Source: an uncultured Phycisphaerales bacterium
GTDB lineage: Bacteria; Planctomycetota; Phycisphaerae; Phycisphaerales; UBA1924
Reading direction: 5' to 3'
Assembly: GCA_937995595.1 (NCBI GenBank)
Contig: CALKJW010000031.1
Coordinates: 1 to 62,774 of the forward strand
Length of the DNA: 62,774 nucleotides
Under the pieces are notes generated by a model, which saw only the letters and a list, made by a program, of their open reading frames with translations, was not told the DNA's origin and made no database searches. Positions 51,426-60,397 of the stretch are shown piece after piece; position 1 is the first letter of the stretch; each line of letters begins with the position of its first letter. The translations under genes were made by a program, and so were the position numbers.

Positions 51426-52643
51426 CTATTCGGTGCCTGCACGGGTTTGTGCGCTCATCGCGCCCGATTGCCGCCTGAACTCTGCCCACAGGCGGTCGAC
51501 CAACCCGCCGTAGACGACCGAGGGCGTGAAGTGGGCCCGCGCATACTCGCGCGCGGCCAGGCCCATCCGGTGGCAGCGGTCGGGGTCGTCCAGAAGCGAC
51601 TCGATCGCGCGGACGAACTCGGCCTCGTCGCCGGGCGTGCAGAGCAGCCCGGTCCGGCCGTCGATGACCTCGTCGGGGATGCCGCCCAGACGCGACGCGA
51701 CCGCCGCGACGCCCGCGCCAGCGGCCTCGACGAGCACCCAGGGCGACATGTCGCGCCGCGTGGGCAGCACGAACAGGTCCATCGTCGGCAGGAGTTCGTT
51801 GAGCAGTCGTTCGCGCGGCACACGCCCGTGCCACACGACGTTGCGGGCCGCGGGATCGTTCGGCGCGCCGTGCCCGATCACGTGCAGTTCGGCCCGGTCG
51901 GCCCAGCGCGACTGGTGCCAGCGCAGCAGTTCGGGCCCGCCCTTGCGGGCCCAGTCGTTGCCGACGATGGCGATGCGTGCGGCGCGCCCGCGCGCGGGGG
52001 TCTTGCCCGGCGGGGCGCCCGGCCCGATCTCGGTCGTCGTCGGCGGCACGAGCATCAGGCGCGATGGGTCGACGCCGTAGTCGTCGCGCGCCGAGTTGCC
52101 CGCGAACCATCCCATGCACGTGACCAGGTCGCACCGCGGCAGGATCGCCCGGTCGGCGCGGTCGAGCGGGCGCGTGGTGATGCGCGAGTCGCCGAAGTCC
52201 CGCACCGTGTTGGCCGCGGTCGCGTCGGTGTGCGCGCTGACGACGAACGGCCGGTCCGGCCGCCGCTCGATGAACGCCCGCGCGTGGTACTGCGGGCAAG
52301 CGACCACCGCGTCGAAGCAGTCCAGGTTCAGCACGCCCGAGTCGATCGCGCGCCGCATCCGCCAGCGCCACAGGTTCACCATGTTGGCGCACTGCAGGTC
52401 CATCGACCACGGGATCGGGCTCACGCGGAAGAGCACCTTCATCCACGCCGCGTTCACCAGTGCAAAGTGCGTCATCGCCACGTCGTCGCGCGTCGCGGCG
52501 TAGTCGGCCAGCGCCTTGGTGAACGACGACAGACCGAGGATCGGCAGGCCGATGTTGAGGATGCGCAGGCGGCCGTCGTGCCGCGCCGGGGGCAGCGTGG
52601 CCGGGCCGAACTGGCGCAGGTCGCGCACGGTGGCGACGATCAC
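51426..52643 (-). CDS. Glycosyltransferase family 4 protein
   Basis: 405 residues. The GT-B fold shows an N-terminal acceptor domain (LGLSSFTKALADYAATRDD, DCFDAVVACPQYHARAFIERR), the linker LMLVPPTTTEIGPG, and a donor domain with ARIAIVGNDWARKGGPELLRWH and the GT4 signature DMSPWVLVEAAGAGVAAVASRLGGIPDEVIDG. The usual EPFGLVxxEA is altered to SPWVLVEA. It probably adds a sugar to a cell-surface glycan; donor and acceptor are unknown. Confidence 0.9.
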   Translation of the reverse strand: MIVATVRDLRQFGPATLPPARHDGRLRILNIGLPILGLSSFTKALADYAATRDDVAMTHFALVNAAWMKVLFRVSPIPWSMDLQCANMVNLWRWRMRRAIDSGVLNLDCFDAVVACPQYHARAFIERRPDRPFVVSAHTDATAANTVRDFGDSRITTRPLDRADRAILPRCDLVTCMGWFAGNSARDDYGVDPSRLMLVPPTTTEIGPGAPPGKTPARGRAARIAIVGNDWARKGGPELLRWHQSRWADRAELHVIGHGAPNDPAARNVVWHGRVPRERLLNELLPTMDLFVLPTRRDMSPWVLVEAAGAGVAAVASRLGGIPDEVIDGRTGLLCTPGDEAEFVRAIESLLDDPDRCHRMGLAAREYARAHFTPSVVYGGLVDRLWAEFRRQSGAMSAQTRAGTE

Positions 52644-52844
52644 GGCGCGCCCCCGTTCCGCCCGCCGCGCGACGACAGCCGCGGGGCGCGTCGGCGGTTC
52701 GCGGCGGTGTGCTCTTCGGGCGTCATGGGTCGGGGCGCGGGTGCCGGCGTGCCGATGGGCCGCGTCGGTTCAACCGTATCGGCCGCGCGGGCGTGGGACA
52801 TTCGGCCGCCGGGCGGGGCAAAGGGCCCGGAGGCGGGGAGGGGG

Positions 52845-54494
52845 TCACCAGATGAAACGCATCCGGCCAAAGTCCGCCATGGGCATGGGGCCGGACTCTC
52901 TGTGGAGCGAGGGCCAGTAGACAAAGAACGCCCGGCCCAGCAGCAGTTCCCGCGGGATCACGCCCACCGTGTCGTCGAACTGCTGGGCCACCCACGGCTT
53001 GACCGAGTCCAGCAGGCGCATGTCGAGGCTCGCCGGCGAGTTGTCGCCGCAGGCGAAGAACTGGTGCGGGCCGAGGTGCACCGGCGCGGCGGGGCTGGTG
53101 GCGCGGGCCGGCCCGCGCAGCCGGCTGTGGTGCTTGAACGAGTCGGGCTGGTAGTGGATGTCGCGGTCGAGCCCGACGCGGTGCATCTTCAGCGGCGCGC
53201 CGGAGAACGCCCAGCGCACCTGCGGCGGGGTGTAGATGCGCGGGTCGGCCAGCACGTTGGGGCCGTCGCGCAGTTGCAGTTGCGCGTAGTGCTCGATCGG
53301 CTGCCCGGTGGCGCGCAGGATGCGCTCGCCGGGCCCCCAGTCGTACTCCCAGGGCTCGACCGCCGGCCGCCGGTCCACTTCCAGGTGCAGCGACTGATCG
53401 ACCATGGAGAACGCGACGTCGGTCACGCGCCCGGGCGCGAGCGCGCCGACGGAGCCGGTGCGCAGGTCTTCCCACTTGCCGTACGCGCCCGCCGCGCCGA
53501 GCAGTTCGCGCCGCCGCAGCGTCGCGGTCGTGCCCTCGATACGCGCCTGGAACTCGTAGCCGCGCGCGATGATCGAGGCCTCGACGACCAGCCCCGCGGC
53601 CTCGGGTTCGATGCCCGCGCGGAGGCGCACGTCCGACACCGGGAAGCGCTGCGTCTGCGCCGGCATCTCGTTGTACGCGTAGCGGTCGTTGATGGCCCAG
53701 GTCTCGCCGGCGCCGGGCGTCGTGATGCGCGGGCGCGCCTGGTTGAAGACCAGTTCGGTGCGCGTCGTGCCGGCGTAGGCGTACACCGCCGTGTCGTTGA
53801 GCGTCCAGCCCGGCGTCTCGCTCGTCCACGGCGGGCGGAACGACTCGGGCGGCGGCGGCGTGAAACTCGAATCAAAGACCGTCTGCCACACCGCGTTCTG
53901 CACCGCGCGCGGCTTGCGCGCGATCTTCCAGCCCGACTGCGCCCACGGGTTCCTGCCCTCCTCGCCCGCGGGCACGCCGCCGCGCCGGACGAACACGTCG
54001 CCGTCGACCAGCGCGATCTCCTCGCCGGGGAGCCCGATCAGCCGCTTGATGTAGTTCTCGGTGGGGATCTCGGGGTTCTTGAAGACGATCACGTCGAACC
54101 GCGCGGGGTCCATGATCGAGTAGAGGTACTTGAGCACGAGGATGCGGTCGCCCGAACTCAGCGGCACCCGCGCCCGCTGGATCTGCCGACCGGTGATCGG
54201 GTCGTGCACGGTGATGGGCGGCATCGGCGGCACGCCCTGCGGGTTGTAGTACGAGCCCGACGGTCCCTCGCGCGCGTACCACGGGCCGACCGGCCACACG
54301 TAACCCGACGAGGGGTCGCGGAACTTCATGTGCGCGCCCATGAGCGTCGGCGCCATCGACCCCGTCGGGATCACGAACGCCTCGACCACGAACCCGCGGA
54401 AGACAAACGCCAGCGCGAACGCGATGATGATCGAGATCAGCGTGTCCTTGATCGACTCGGGCTGGGCGTGGGGATGCGCGGCGTCGGTGGTCAT
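52845..54494 (-). CDS. lepB: Signal peptidase I, long planctomycete form
   Basis: 549 residues, about twice the E. coli length (324). One N-terminal membrane helix (IKDTLISIIIAFALAFVFRGFVVE) precedes box B PTGSMAPTL with the nucleophile Ser46; the general base is Lys150 in NYIKRLIGLPGEEI; box E GDNSPASLDMR is near the C-terminus. Between them lies about 250 residues of extra beta-rich sequence (about 180-450). The enzyme removes signal peptides at the membrane and must handle the many secreted proteins here. All catalytic residues are present. Confidence 0.94.
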   Translation of the reverse strand: MTTDAAHPHAQPESIKDTLISIIIAFALAFVFRGFVVEAFVIPTGSMAPTLMGAHMKFRDPSSGYVWPVGPWYAREGPSGSYYNPQGVPPMPPITVHDPITGRQIQRARVPLSSGDRILVLKYLYSIMDPARFDVIVFKNPEIPTENYIKRLIGLPGEEIALVDGDVFVRRGGVPAGEEGRNPWAQSGWKIARKPRAVQNAVWQTVFDSSFTPPPPESFRPPWTSETPGWTLNDTAVYAYAGTTRTELVFNQARPRITTPGAGETWAINDRYAYNEMPAQTQRFPVSDVRLRAGIEPEAAGLVVEASIIARGYEFQARIEGTTATLRRRELLGAAGAYGKWEDLRTGSVGALAPGRVTDVAFSMVDQSLHLEVDRRPAVEPWEYDWGPGERILRATGQPIEHYAQLQLRDGPNVLADPRIYTPPQVRWAFSGAPLKMHRVGLDRDIHYQPDSFKHHSRLRGPARATSPAAPVHLGPHQFFACGDNSPASLDMRLLDSVKPWVAQQFDDTVGVIPRELLLGRAFFVYWPSLHRESGPMPMADFGRMRFIW

Positions 54495-54530
54495 GCGGGG
54501 CAGGAGTCTATCGGCAAACGGGGATGCCCG

Positions 54531-54636
54531 GTGTCCTGAGTCCTTCGTCCCGAGTCCTGAGTGCTGATGAGGATGCTCCCCGCGGTCGCGCTGGATCCTG
54601 ACTCAGGACCCAGCACCTCAGGACTCGGGAATCAGG
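54531..54636. repeat. Heptamer-based inverted repeat, second copy
   Basis: TGTCCTGAGTCC and CGAGTCCTGAG units (54531-54563) face CTCAGGACCCAGC and CTCAGGACTCGG units (54600-54629). It is the same family as 31730-31817, here between two co-directional genes. Confidence 0.7.
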
Positions 54637-54654
54637 CGCCGACCTCCCGCCCGC

Positions 54655-55926
54655 TCACAGTTTCCGCAGCGCGTCAACGAGGCGGTCGATGTGCTCGGTG
54701 GTGTGCGCGGCGGAGATCTGCACGCGCAGCCGCGCGTGCCCCTCGGGCACCACCGGGTACCCGAAGCCGATGACGAACACGCCCAGTTCCAGCAGCCGCC
54801 TGCTCATCGCGATCGCCCTGGCCGTGTCGTGCACGATGATGGGGCAGATGGCGGTGGGGGACTTGAGCACGTCGAAGCCCGCCTCGCCGATCTTCCGCCG
54901 CGCGTAGGCGACGTTGTCCTTGAGCCGCTGCACGCGCTGCGGCTCGCGCAGCATGATCTCGATCGCCGCGTTGGCGCTGCACGCGACCGTGCACGGCAGC
55001 GCGTTGGAGAACAGCGTCGGCCGCCCGCGCTGCACGACCAGGTCGATCGCGCGACGGCCGGCCGCGATGAACCCGCCCGCCCCGCCGCCCAGGGCCTTGC
55101 CCAGCGTGCCGGTGAACAGGTCCACGCGGCCGGCGTTGGGCGCGGCGCTGCGTGCCGCGTTCTCGCCGCGGAGCGGCGTAGCGCCCGGAACCAGTTCATC
55201 GATCATCCCGAAGTGCTCGTGCGTGCCGCGCCCGCGCGCGCCCATCACGCCGTGCCCGTGCGAGTCGTCGACCACCAGCAGCGCGCCGTACTCGTCGCAC
55301 ATCTTCCGCATCGCGGGCAGGTCGGCGATCGAGCCCTCCATGCTGAACACGCCGTCGGTCACGACCCAGACCTGCCCGGTCGCGTCCCTGTTGGCGCGCG
55401 CGGCCTCGAGCGCCGCGCGCAGCGACTTCTCGCCCTCCAGCACGTTGTTCCTGTACACCGCCTTGTGCACGCCCTTCTTGATGGTCGTCGCCAGCCGGAT
55501 CGAGTCGATCAGGCACGCGTGGTTGAGTTCGTCGGAGATGATCGTGTCGCCCGGCTCGCACAAGGTCGGGAACAGCGCCTCGGCCGCGGTCCACGCGCTG
55601 ACGAACGTGTACGACGACTCGGTGCCCATCATCCGCGCGATGGTCCGCTCCAGCGTCTCGTGCGGCGTGAAGGTGCCGCAGATGAACCGCACGCTCGCCG
55701 TGCCCGCGCCGTAGTCGCGCAGCCCCTTGATCCCCGCCTCGACCACCTCCGGGTGGTTCGCAAGCCCCAGGTAGTTGTTCGAGCAGAAGCACAGGCACTC
55801 GCCGTAGCCGCGCAGGCGCACCGTCGCGTCCATCGGCCCCTCGATCATCTGCAGCATCTTGTACTGCCCCGAGTCGCGCAGTTGGGTCAGGATCGACTCG
55901 GCGCGGGCATCGAACAGCGAGGGCAT
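54655..55926 (-). CDS. Glycine C-acetyltransferase-like PLP enzyme (Kbl/BioF family)
   Basis: 423 residues from the ATG at 55926 (MPSLFDARAESILTQLRDSG). The alpha-oxoamine synthase signatures are CSNNYLGLANHPEV, GAGTASVRFICGT, DDSHGHGVMGARGRGT and the PLP lysine in LFTGTLGKALGGGAGGF. The best match by eye is 2-amino-3-ketobutyrate CoA ligase (kbl), which makes 2-amino-3-oxobutyrate from glycine and acetyl-CoA; serine palmitoyltransferase or BioF activity cannot be excluded. No threonine dehydrogenase (tdh) is adjacent. Confidence 0.85.
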   Translation of the reverse strand: MPSLFDARAESILTQLRDSGQYKMLQMIEGPMDATVRLRGYGECLCFCSNNYLGLANHPEVVEAGIKGLRDYGAGTASVRFICGTFTPHETLERTIARMMGTESSYTFVSAWTAAEALFPTLCEPGDTIISDELNHACLIDSIRLATTIKKGVHKAVYRNNVLEGEKSLRAALEAARANRDATGQVWVVTDGVFSMEGSIADLPAMRKMCDEYGALLVVDDSHGHGVMGARGRGTHEHFGMIDELVPGATPLRGENAARSAAPNAGRVDLFTGTLGKALGGGAGGFIAAGRRAIDLVVQRGRPTLFSNALPCTVACSANAAIEIMLREPQRVQRLKDNVAYARRKIGEAGFDVLKSPTAICPIIVHDTARAIAMSRRLLELGVFVIGFGYPVVPEGHARLRVQISAAHTTEHIDRLVDALRKL

Positions 55927-56093
55927 GGGTCGCGCTCCTGTGCATTCCGGACACGTTGGGCCGCTGCATCCGCGGAAACGGCAGGAGGGTATACCGTTCG
56001 ACCCGATCGACCCCGGGCCGTCCGTTCGGCGTGGCCGCATCCGGCCGTGGGGCACGGGTCGAACCCGACCACAACCAACGAAAGGAACCCCTG

Positions 56094-56711
56094 ATGAAGA
56101 TCTGCATCACGTGCGTCGCCGCCGTTCTCGCCGCCGCGGGCGCCGCGGCGGTCTCTCTCTCGGTCCCGGCCGCTCGCGCCGTCGCGCCGGCGGCCCCGGC
56201 CCCCACCGAGGCGGCGATGGCCTACGCGGTCGACACCGTGCACTCGTCGGTGATCTTCAAGGCCAGGCACAACAACGTCGCGAACTTCTACGGCCGGTTC
56301 GATCACGTCTCGGGCACGTTCTCGCTGGCCGACGGCGGCGCGTTCGACATCGCCATCAAGGCCGACTCGGTGCACTCGGGCAACCCCGGGCGCGACGACC
56401 ACCTGCGCAGCCCCGACTTCTTCTCAGCCAAGGAGTTCCCGACCATGAACTTCAAGAGTTCGTCGGTCAAGGCGCAGGGCACCGACACCTTCGAGGTCGC
56501 GGGCAACCTCACCTTCCGCGGCGTGACCCGGCCGCTGACGGTCGTGGTCAAGGCCACCGGCACCGGCGAGGCCAAGGGCAAGAAGATCGCCGGCATGGAG
56601 ACGAAGTTCACCATCAAGCGGTCCGACTTCGGCAACCGCTACGGCGTCGAGGGCGGCGCCCTCTCGGACGAGGTCGAGTTGATCGTCTCGCTCGAAGGCG
56701 TCGCGGGCTGA
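56094..56711 (+). CDS. YceI-family periplasmic protein
   Basis: 205 residues with a signal peptide (about 1-30, SVPAARA) and the YceI lipocalin-like pattern: AYAVDTVHSSVIFKARHNNVANFYGRFDHVSGTF, DDHLRSPDFFSAKEFPTMNFKSSSV, VAGNLTFRGVTRPLTVVVK and RSDFGNRYGV. YceI proteins bind isoprenoid or other lipid-like ligands in the periplasm. An AAAGGAACCCC site lies before the ATG, and a good terminator follows. Confidence 0.94.
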   Translation: MKICITCVAAVLAAAGAAAVSLSVPAARAVAPAAPAPTEAAMAYAVDTVHSSVIFKARHNNVANFYGRFDHVSGTFSLADGGAFDIAIKADSVHSGNPGRDDHLRSPDFFSAKEFPTMNFKSSSVKAQGTDTFEVAGNLTFRGVTRPLTVVVKATGTGEAKGKKIAGMETKFTIKRSDFGNRYGVEGGALSDEVELIVSLEGVAG

Positions 56712-56744
56712 CGCCGCGCACACGATTCGCCGCACACGCGCAGG

Positions 56745-56775
56745 CGGGCGGGCTCTCGGGCCCGCCCGTTCTGTT
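56745..56775 (+). terminator. Intrinsic terminator after yceI-like gene
   Basis: CGGGCGGGC/GCCCGCCCG stem (9 bp, 6-nt loop) followed by TTCTGTTT. Confidence 0.8.
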
Positions 56776-56808
56776 TCCGGCGCGGGGGGTTTGCCGAAAG
56801 GACAGAAC

Positions 56809-57693
56809 ATGGACCCAGCCATCTACCAGCCGTGGGTGTTCGGAGTCGGGGTCGGCACGGCCGTCACCGCGGTCGTCGCCGGCCTGTTTCTCAGGGCCAG
56901 GCCCAGCGCGGACAACCGCGCGTTCTCGATCCGTGTCGGCAGCCTCTGGCCCGGCGCGGTCATGATCGGCGTATGCGCGGTGGCGGGATGGGTCGGCCTG
57001 ATGCGCTCCGCGCCGCGCTGGCCGCCGACCGCCAGCGACGACCGGCTGGGCTGGGTCTTCGCCGGGCTGACCGTCCTGTGCGTGTTCGCGGGCCTGCTGC
57101 AGCGTTCCTTCGGCGTGCGCGCCGCGCTCGCCGCGGTCGCGGCGTTCTTCGCCGCGGCGTTCACCGTGTACTCGCCCAGCGTCGGCCTCGGTTCCGTGAC
57201 CGGCCGGACGTCCACCGTCGGCCTGAGCGCGCTGGGCATGCTGGCCGCGGCGGGCGCGCTGGGCACGCTGGAGTGGCGCGGGCGTCGCGTCGGCGCGGCG
57301 TTCATCGTCGCGGGCCTCGCCCTCGCCGCGGGCGCAGCGCTTATGCTTTCGGGCACTTCCAAGTTGGGGTTCGTGTCCTGGTCGATCGTCCCCGCCGCGG
57401 CGGTGGCGGCCGTCGTGTGCTCGCTGCGCGCCGGCGCGGCGCTGGGCAGCGCGGCCCACGTGTGCGCGTCGTGCGCGCTGGGCGCCGCGCTCGTGGCGGG
57501 CTTTGTCTACAGCGACCTCAAGTGGCTCAGCGCCGCGATCTTCGCGCTCTGCCCGCTGTGCGCGCTGGTCGCCGACGCCGTCCTCACGCCCGTGCTCAAG
57601 CCGCGGACGGCGGCCGTCGCGTGCGTGCTAGCCGCGGCGATCCCCGCCGCCGTCGCGGTGGTCGTCTCGGCCAACTTCAGGAACTACTTCTGA
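56809..57693 (+). CDS. Multi-pass membrane protein of unknown function
   Basis: 294 residues from the ATG at 56809, with AAAGGACAG upstream. At least eight hydrophobic helices are visible (YQPWVFGVGVGTAVTAVVA, PGAVMIGVCAVAGWVGL, LGWVFAGLTVLCVFAGLL, ALAAVAAFFAAAFTVY, VGAAFIVAGLALAAG, VPAAAVAAVVCSLRAG, AACVLAAAIPAAVAVVV among them). CASCALGAAL and LCPLCALVAD give paired cysteines at membrane faces. I recognise no family. Confidence 0.8.
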   Translation: MDPAIYQPWVFGVGVGTAVTAVVAGLFLRARPSADNRAFSIRVGSLWPGAVMIGVCAVAGWVGLMRSAPRWPPTASDDRLGWVFAGLTVLCVFAGLLQRSFGVRAALAAVAAFFAAAFTVYSPSVGLGSVTGRTSTVGLSALGMLAAAGALGTLEWRGRRVGAAFIVAGLALAAGAALMLSGTSKLGFVSWSIVPAAAVAAVVCSLRAGAALGSAAHVCASCALGAALVAGFVYSDLKWLSAAIFALCPLCALVADAVLTPVLKPRTAAVACVLAAAIPAAVAVVVSANFRNYF

Positions 57694-57696
57694 CGC

Positions 57697-58428
57697 TCAG
57701 CGTCGGCGCCGCGCGGCGAACGCCGCGGCGAGGACGCCCAGGCCGGTCGCGCCGGGCGCGGGGACGGGCGTCCACACGACCGTCAGTTGCGGGCGCGTCG
57801 AGGCGGTGCCGTTCTCGCGCGTGTTGAAGCGCTTGGCCGTGCCGCCGAAGCCCTCCTCGCCGAGAAGGATCCAGCCGAAGTTGGACGACGCGCCGTCCAC
57901 CCACGCCTGCACGTCCGCGACCATCCCCGCGCCGGACCAGAAGTACGCCCCGACACCGTCGACCAGTTCGGTCGCGCTGGCCGCGCCGACAAAGTCGCCG
58001 CCGGGCGTCGTCCACGGCGTCCCGCTGTAGAACCGGTGCGACCACGTCGCGTCGTTGGTCTGGGCCGGCGCGCCCATGCCCTCGTTGGCCGTCGCGTCCG
58101 AACCCGCCGAGCCCCAGTCGGCCAGCACGCGGTGCGGGCTGACGGGGTACGGACCGCCGAGGCTGCGCGACATGTGCAGCCGCAGCGTCGCCGAGGTGAT
58201 CGTCGAGCCCGCGGGGATCGCGCTCAGGTCGAACGTCAGCAGCGCGCGCCGGCGGTTGTTCTGGGCCGTCATGCCCGCGAACATGTAGATCCCCGCGCCG
58301 TTCGAGAACGGGCCCTCGCTGTAGATCGTGTTGTCGCGCGTGGCGACGAACGTCTGCGTGTCGGCGACGCTCGCCGCGCACGGGACCAGCACGCAGGCCA
58401 CGACACCAACGCCGACGAACGTGCGCAT
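57697..58428 (-). CDS. DNRLRE-domain protein with PEP-CTERM-type tail
   Basis: 243 residues from the ATG at 58428, with an AGGAGTG site. A signal peptide (about 1-22, AASVADT) precedes a DNRLRE-like beta-sandwich: TFVATRDNTIYSEG, RRRALLTFDLSAIPAGSTITSATLRLHMS, DATWSHRFYSGTPWTTPGGDF and DVQAWVDGASSNFGWILLGEE. The tail PVPAPGATGLGVLAAAFAARRRR is a PAPG-type sorting signal. A surface structural role is likely. Confidence 0.9.
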   Translation of the reverse strand: MRTFVGVGVVACVLVPCAASVADTQTFVATRDNTIYSEGPFSNGAGIYMFAGMTAQNNRRRALLTFDLSAIPAGSTITSATLRLHMSRSLGGPYPVSPHRVLADWGSAGSDATANEGMGAPAQTNDATWSHRFYSGTPWTTPGGDFVGAASATELVDGVGAYFWSGAGMVADVQAWVDGASSNFGWILLGEEGFGGTAKRFNTRENGTASTRPQLTVVWTPVPAPGATGLGVLAAAFAARRRR

Positions 58429-58773
58429 GAACAGCACTCCTGCCACCGGCCCGCGCGCCGATTCACCCCGCACGGGCGCACAACCACGACTTGCATACCG
58501 CATCCGGCGAGAGAGGCAGCCGGGACCATCTGTCACACTACCCCACGCCCCGCGAAATCCCAACAGGATTTGCCCCGAAAGTGCCGCGTCGTCGCGTTGG
58601 CCGCGGCAAGTTCGGTGGTAATCAGGGACCGGGGTTCAACTTGGGATGACCTTGCGGCCCCCACACCGGCACGGCGCCCGAACCGCCGGCCGCCGCGTGC
58701 TTCGCCCACAAGGCCCGTGGCGCTTCTCCGCCTCGGGCCTTGTCGCTCTTTGGCCGGCTTCGAGCCGCGGACG
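58429..58773. other. Gap between DNRLRE gene and tRNA-Arg
   Basis: No gene is seen. The only element I can suggest is the promoter at 58535-58563. Confidence 0.5.
58535..58563 (-). promoter_or_regulatory. Possible promoter of DNRLRE gene
   Basis: On the minus strand TTGGGA (58563-58558), 17-bp spacer, TAGTGT (58540-58535). Both boxes are weak matches. Confidence 0.35.
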
Positions 58774-58846
58774 CACGCCCGGAGGGATTCGAACCCCCGA
58801 CTTTCGGTTCCGAAGACCGACGCTCTATCCACTGAGCTACGGGCGC
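58774..58846 (-). tRNA. tRNA-Arg (TCG)
   Basis: 73 nt. Acceptor GCGCCCG pairs with CGGGCGT, D stem GCTC/GAGC, anticodon stem TCGGT/ACCGA around CTTCGGA (anticodon TCG), T arm GGGGG-TTCGAAT-CCCTC, discriminator G. No CCA is encoded. Confidence 0.95.
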
Positions 58847-58931
58847 AGGAACACGATCCTATGCCCCGCGGCCCGCGGCTTGGCCGGATTGGTCGCACGG
58901 CCCGGAACCGGCGTTACACTTGACCCTGTCC

Positions 58932-59165
58932 ATGTTCCGCCGCCTGTTCTTCGACGACTTCTCGATCCGCGCCGAGTTTGCCCGGCGGCTCACCTCGGCG
59001 TGGCTGACCCGCGCCCTGCGGGTCGGCGCGGCCCTGCCGCGGATCCCCACGCGCCGGGTCGCCGAGGACTGGTCTGGCGGCTACTCGTCGATCGTCGCCA
59101 CGCCGGAGGGCCGAGCGTGGGCCGACCGGTGGTGGGCCGAGGCGCTGGACGCCGTCGAAACCTGA
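58932..59165 (+). CDS. Small protein of unknown function, 77 aa
   Basis: MFRRLFFDDFSIRAEFARRL starts an amphipathic, charged protein with a Trp-rich C-terminal half (VAEDWSGGYSSIVATPEGRAWADRWWAEAL). Composition and third-position GC look coding. A TACACT box (58915-58920) 11 bp before the ATG could drive a nearly leaderless message. No family recognised. Confidence 0.6.
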   Translation: MFRRLFFDDFSIRAEFARRLTSAWLTRALRVGAALPRIPTRRVAEDWSGGYSSIVATPEGRAWADRWWAEALDAVET

Positions 59166-59308
59166 GCGGGCCCGTTTGCCGTCCGGCCCTGCGGCCGGGC
59201 CGCGCGCCAGCCGATAACGTGTGTGCCCCGAAAACGCCCCCGGCGCCGCGGCGTTAGAGTTGTGCCCCGCGCCCGCGCGGCCACTGGTCACATCGATCGG
59301 AGTGCGAC

Positions 59309-60268
59309 ATGCCCGAGACCACCGAGAACCCCGATCCGAAGGCCGCCGCCGCGCCGCCCGCCGCAGAGCCGACGGTCACGCGCCTGAGCCGCAACTGGCT
59401 CATCAAGCAGGGCGCGTTCCTGGTCGTCCTGCTGGTCTTCGGCGTGTGGGGGCTCGCCGACGCGCTGCACTTCTACCCGCGCCGCGGGCTCGAAGAGGCC
59501 TCCGCGCGCCTGCGCGAGCACCTGCAGGCCGCCGCCGCGGCGGGCAAACTCACGCCCGCCGATCTGAAGATCGAAGACCCGCGCGGCGAGCTCGCCGCAC
59601 TGCGCCCGCGCGCCGAGGAACTCCGCGGCGCGTCGCTGGGTTCCGCGGCCGACCGCGCGACGATCGACGCGCGCTTCCTCGATACCCGGCGCGAGTGGCT
59701 CGAATCGCTGGCCCGCGCCTGGCGACTGGGCCCCGAACCGCAGACGGTCGTATGGCCCGGACAGTCCGCCGCCGAACTGCCCGACGCCGCGACGCGCAGC
59801 GTGCTGTTCGATCACGTCCGCGGCGTGGGGCTGGTGGTCTCGACCAAGGGCGCGCAGCCGCAGGAGATCCCGCCGCAGCGACTGCTCGCCGAACTCACGC
59901 AGGTGTGGAGCGCCCGCAACGCCCCCAAGCCGCTGTCGAGTTACGACATGTTCTTCCAGTGGTTCTTCGTCGTTGCCGGTTTCGGCGGCGGCGGGTGGCT
60001 GAGCGTCGTGCTGCTGCGCGCCGCGTCGCGCACCTACCGCTGGAACCCGGCGACCCAGACCCTGACCCTGCCGGGCGGCGCGTCGTTCTCGCCCGCGGAC
60101 CTGAAGGAAGTGGACAAGCGCCGCTGGCACAAGTTCTTCGTCACCCTCCACCTCAAAGACGGCGCCTCGCACACGCTCGACCTGCTCCGCTACGTGCCGC
60201 TGGAGGACTGGGTGCTGGCCATGGAGCGCACGGCCTTCCCCGAGTCGGCCGAAAAGGCCGAGGCCTAA
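59309..60268 (+). CDS. Two-helix membrane protein of unknown function
   Basis: 319 residues. A short Pro/Ala-rich cytoplasmic start precedes one helix (GAFLVVLLVFGVWGLADAL, about 35-53). A periplasmic or extracytoplasmic helical domain (GLEEASARLREHLQAAAAAG ... RREWLESLARAWRL) follows, then a second helix (FFQWFFVVAGFGGGGWLSVVLL). The C-terminal PH-like segment is YRWNPATQTLTLPGG and DKRRWHKFFVTLHLKDG. This layout occurs in planctomycete orphans; I know no function. Confidence 0.8.
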   Translation: MPETTENPDPKAAAAPPAAEPTVTRLSRNWLIKQGAFLVVLLVFGVWGLADALHFYPRRGLEEASARLREHLQAAAAAGKLTPADLKIEDPRGELAALRPRAEELRGASLGSAADRATIDARFLDTRREWLESLARAWRLGPEPQTVVWPGQSAAELPDAATRSVLFDHVRGVGLVVSTKGAQPQEIPPQRLLAELTQVWSARNAPKPLSSYDMFFQWFFVVAGFGGGGWLSVVLLRAASRTYRWNPATQTLTLPGGASFSPADLKEVDKRRWHKFFVTLHLKDGASHTLDLLRYVPLEDWVLAMERTAFPESAEKAEA

Positions 60269-60397
60269 AGCGCGGAGTCGCAGGCGGCCCATCCCGCTCA
60301 GCCGGCCTGACGCCGCGCCGTCGGAAAGCGCCGAGCGCGGCTTCCGAACAAGCCCCGCGGCGGGCCGGCCTGTCGCCCGTCGCACCGGAGATCGTCC

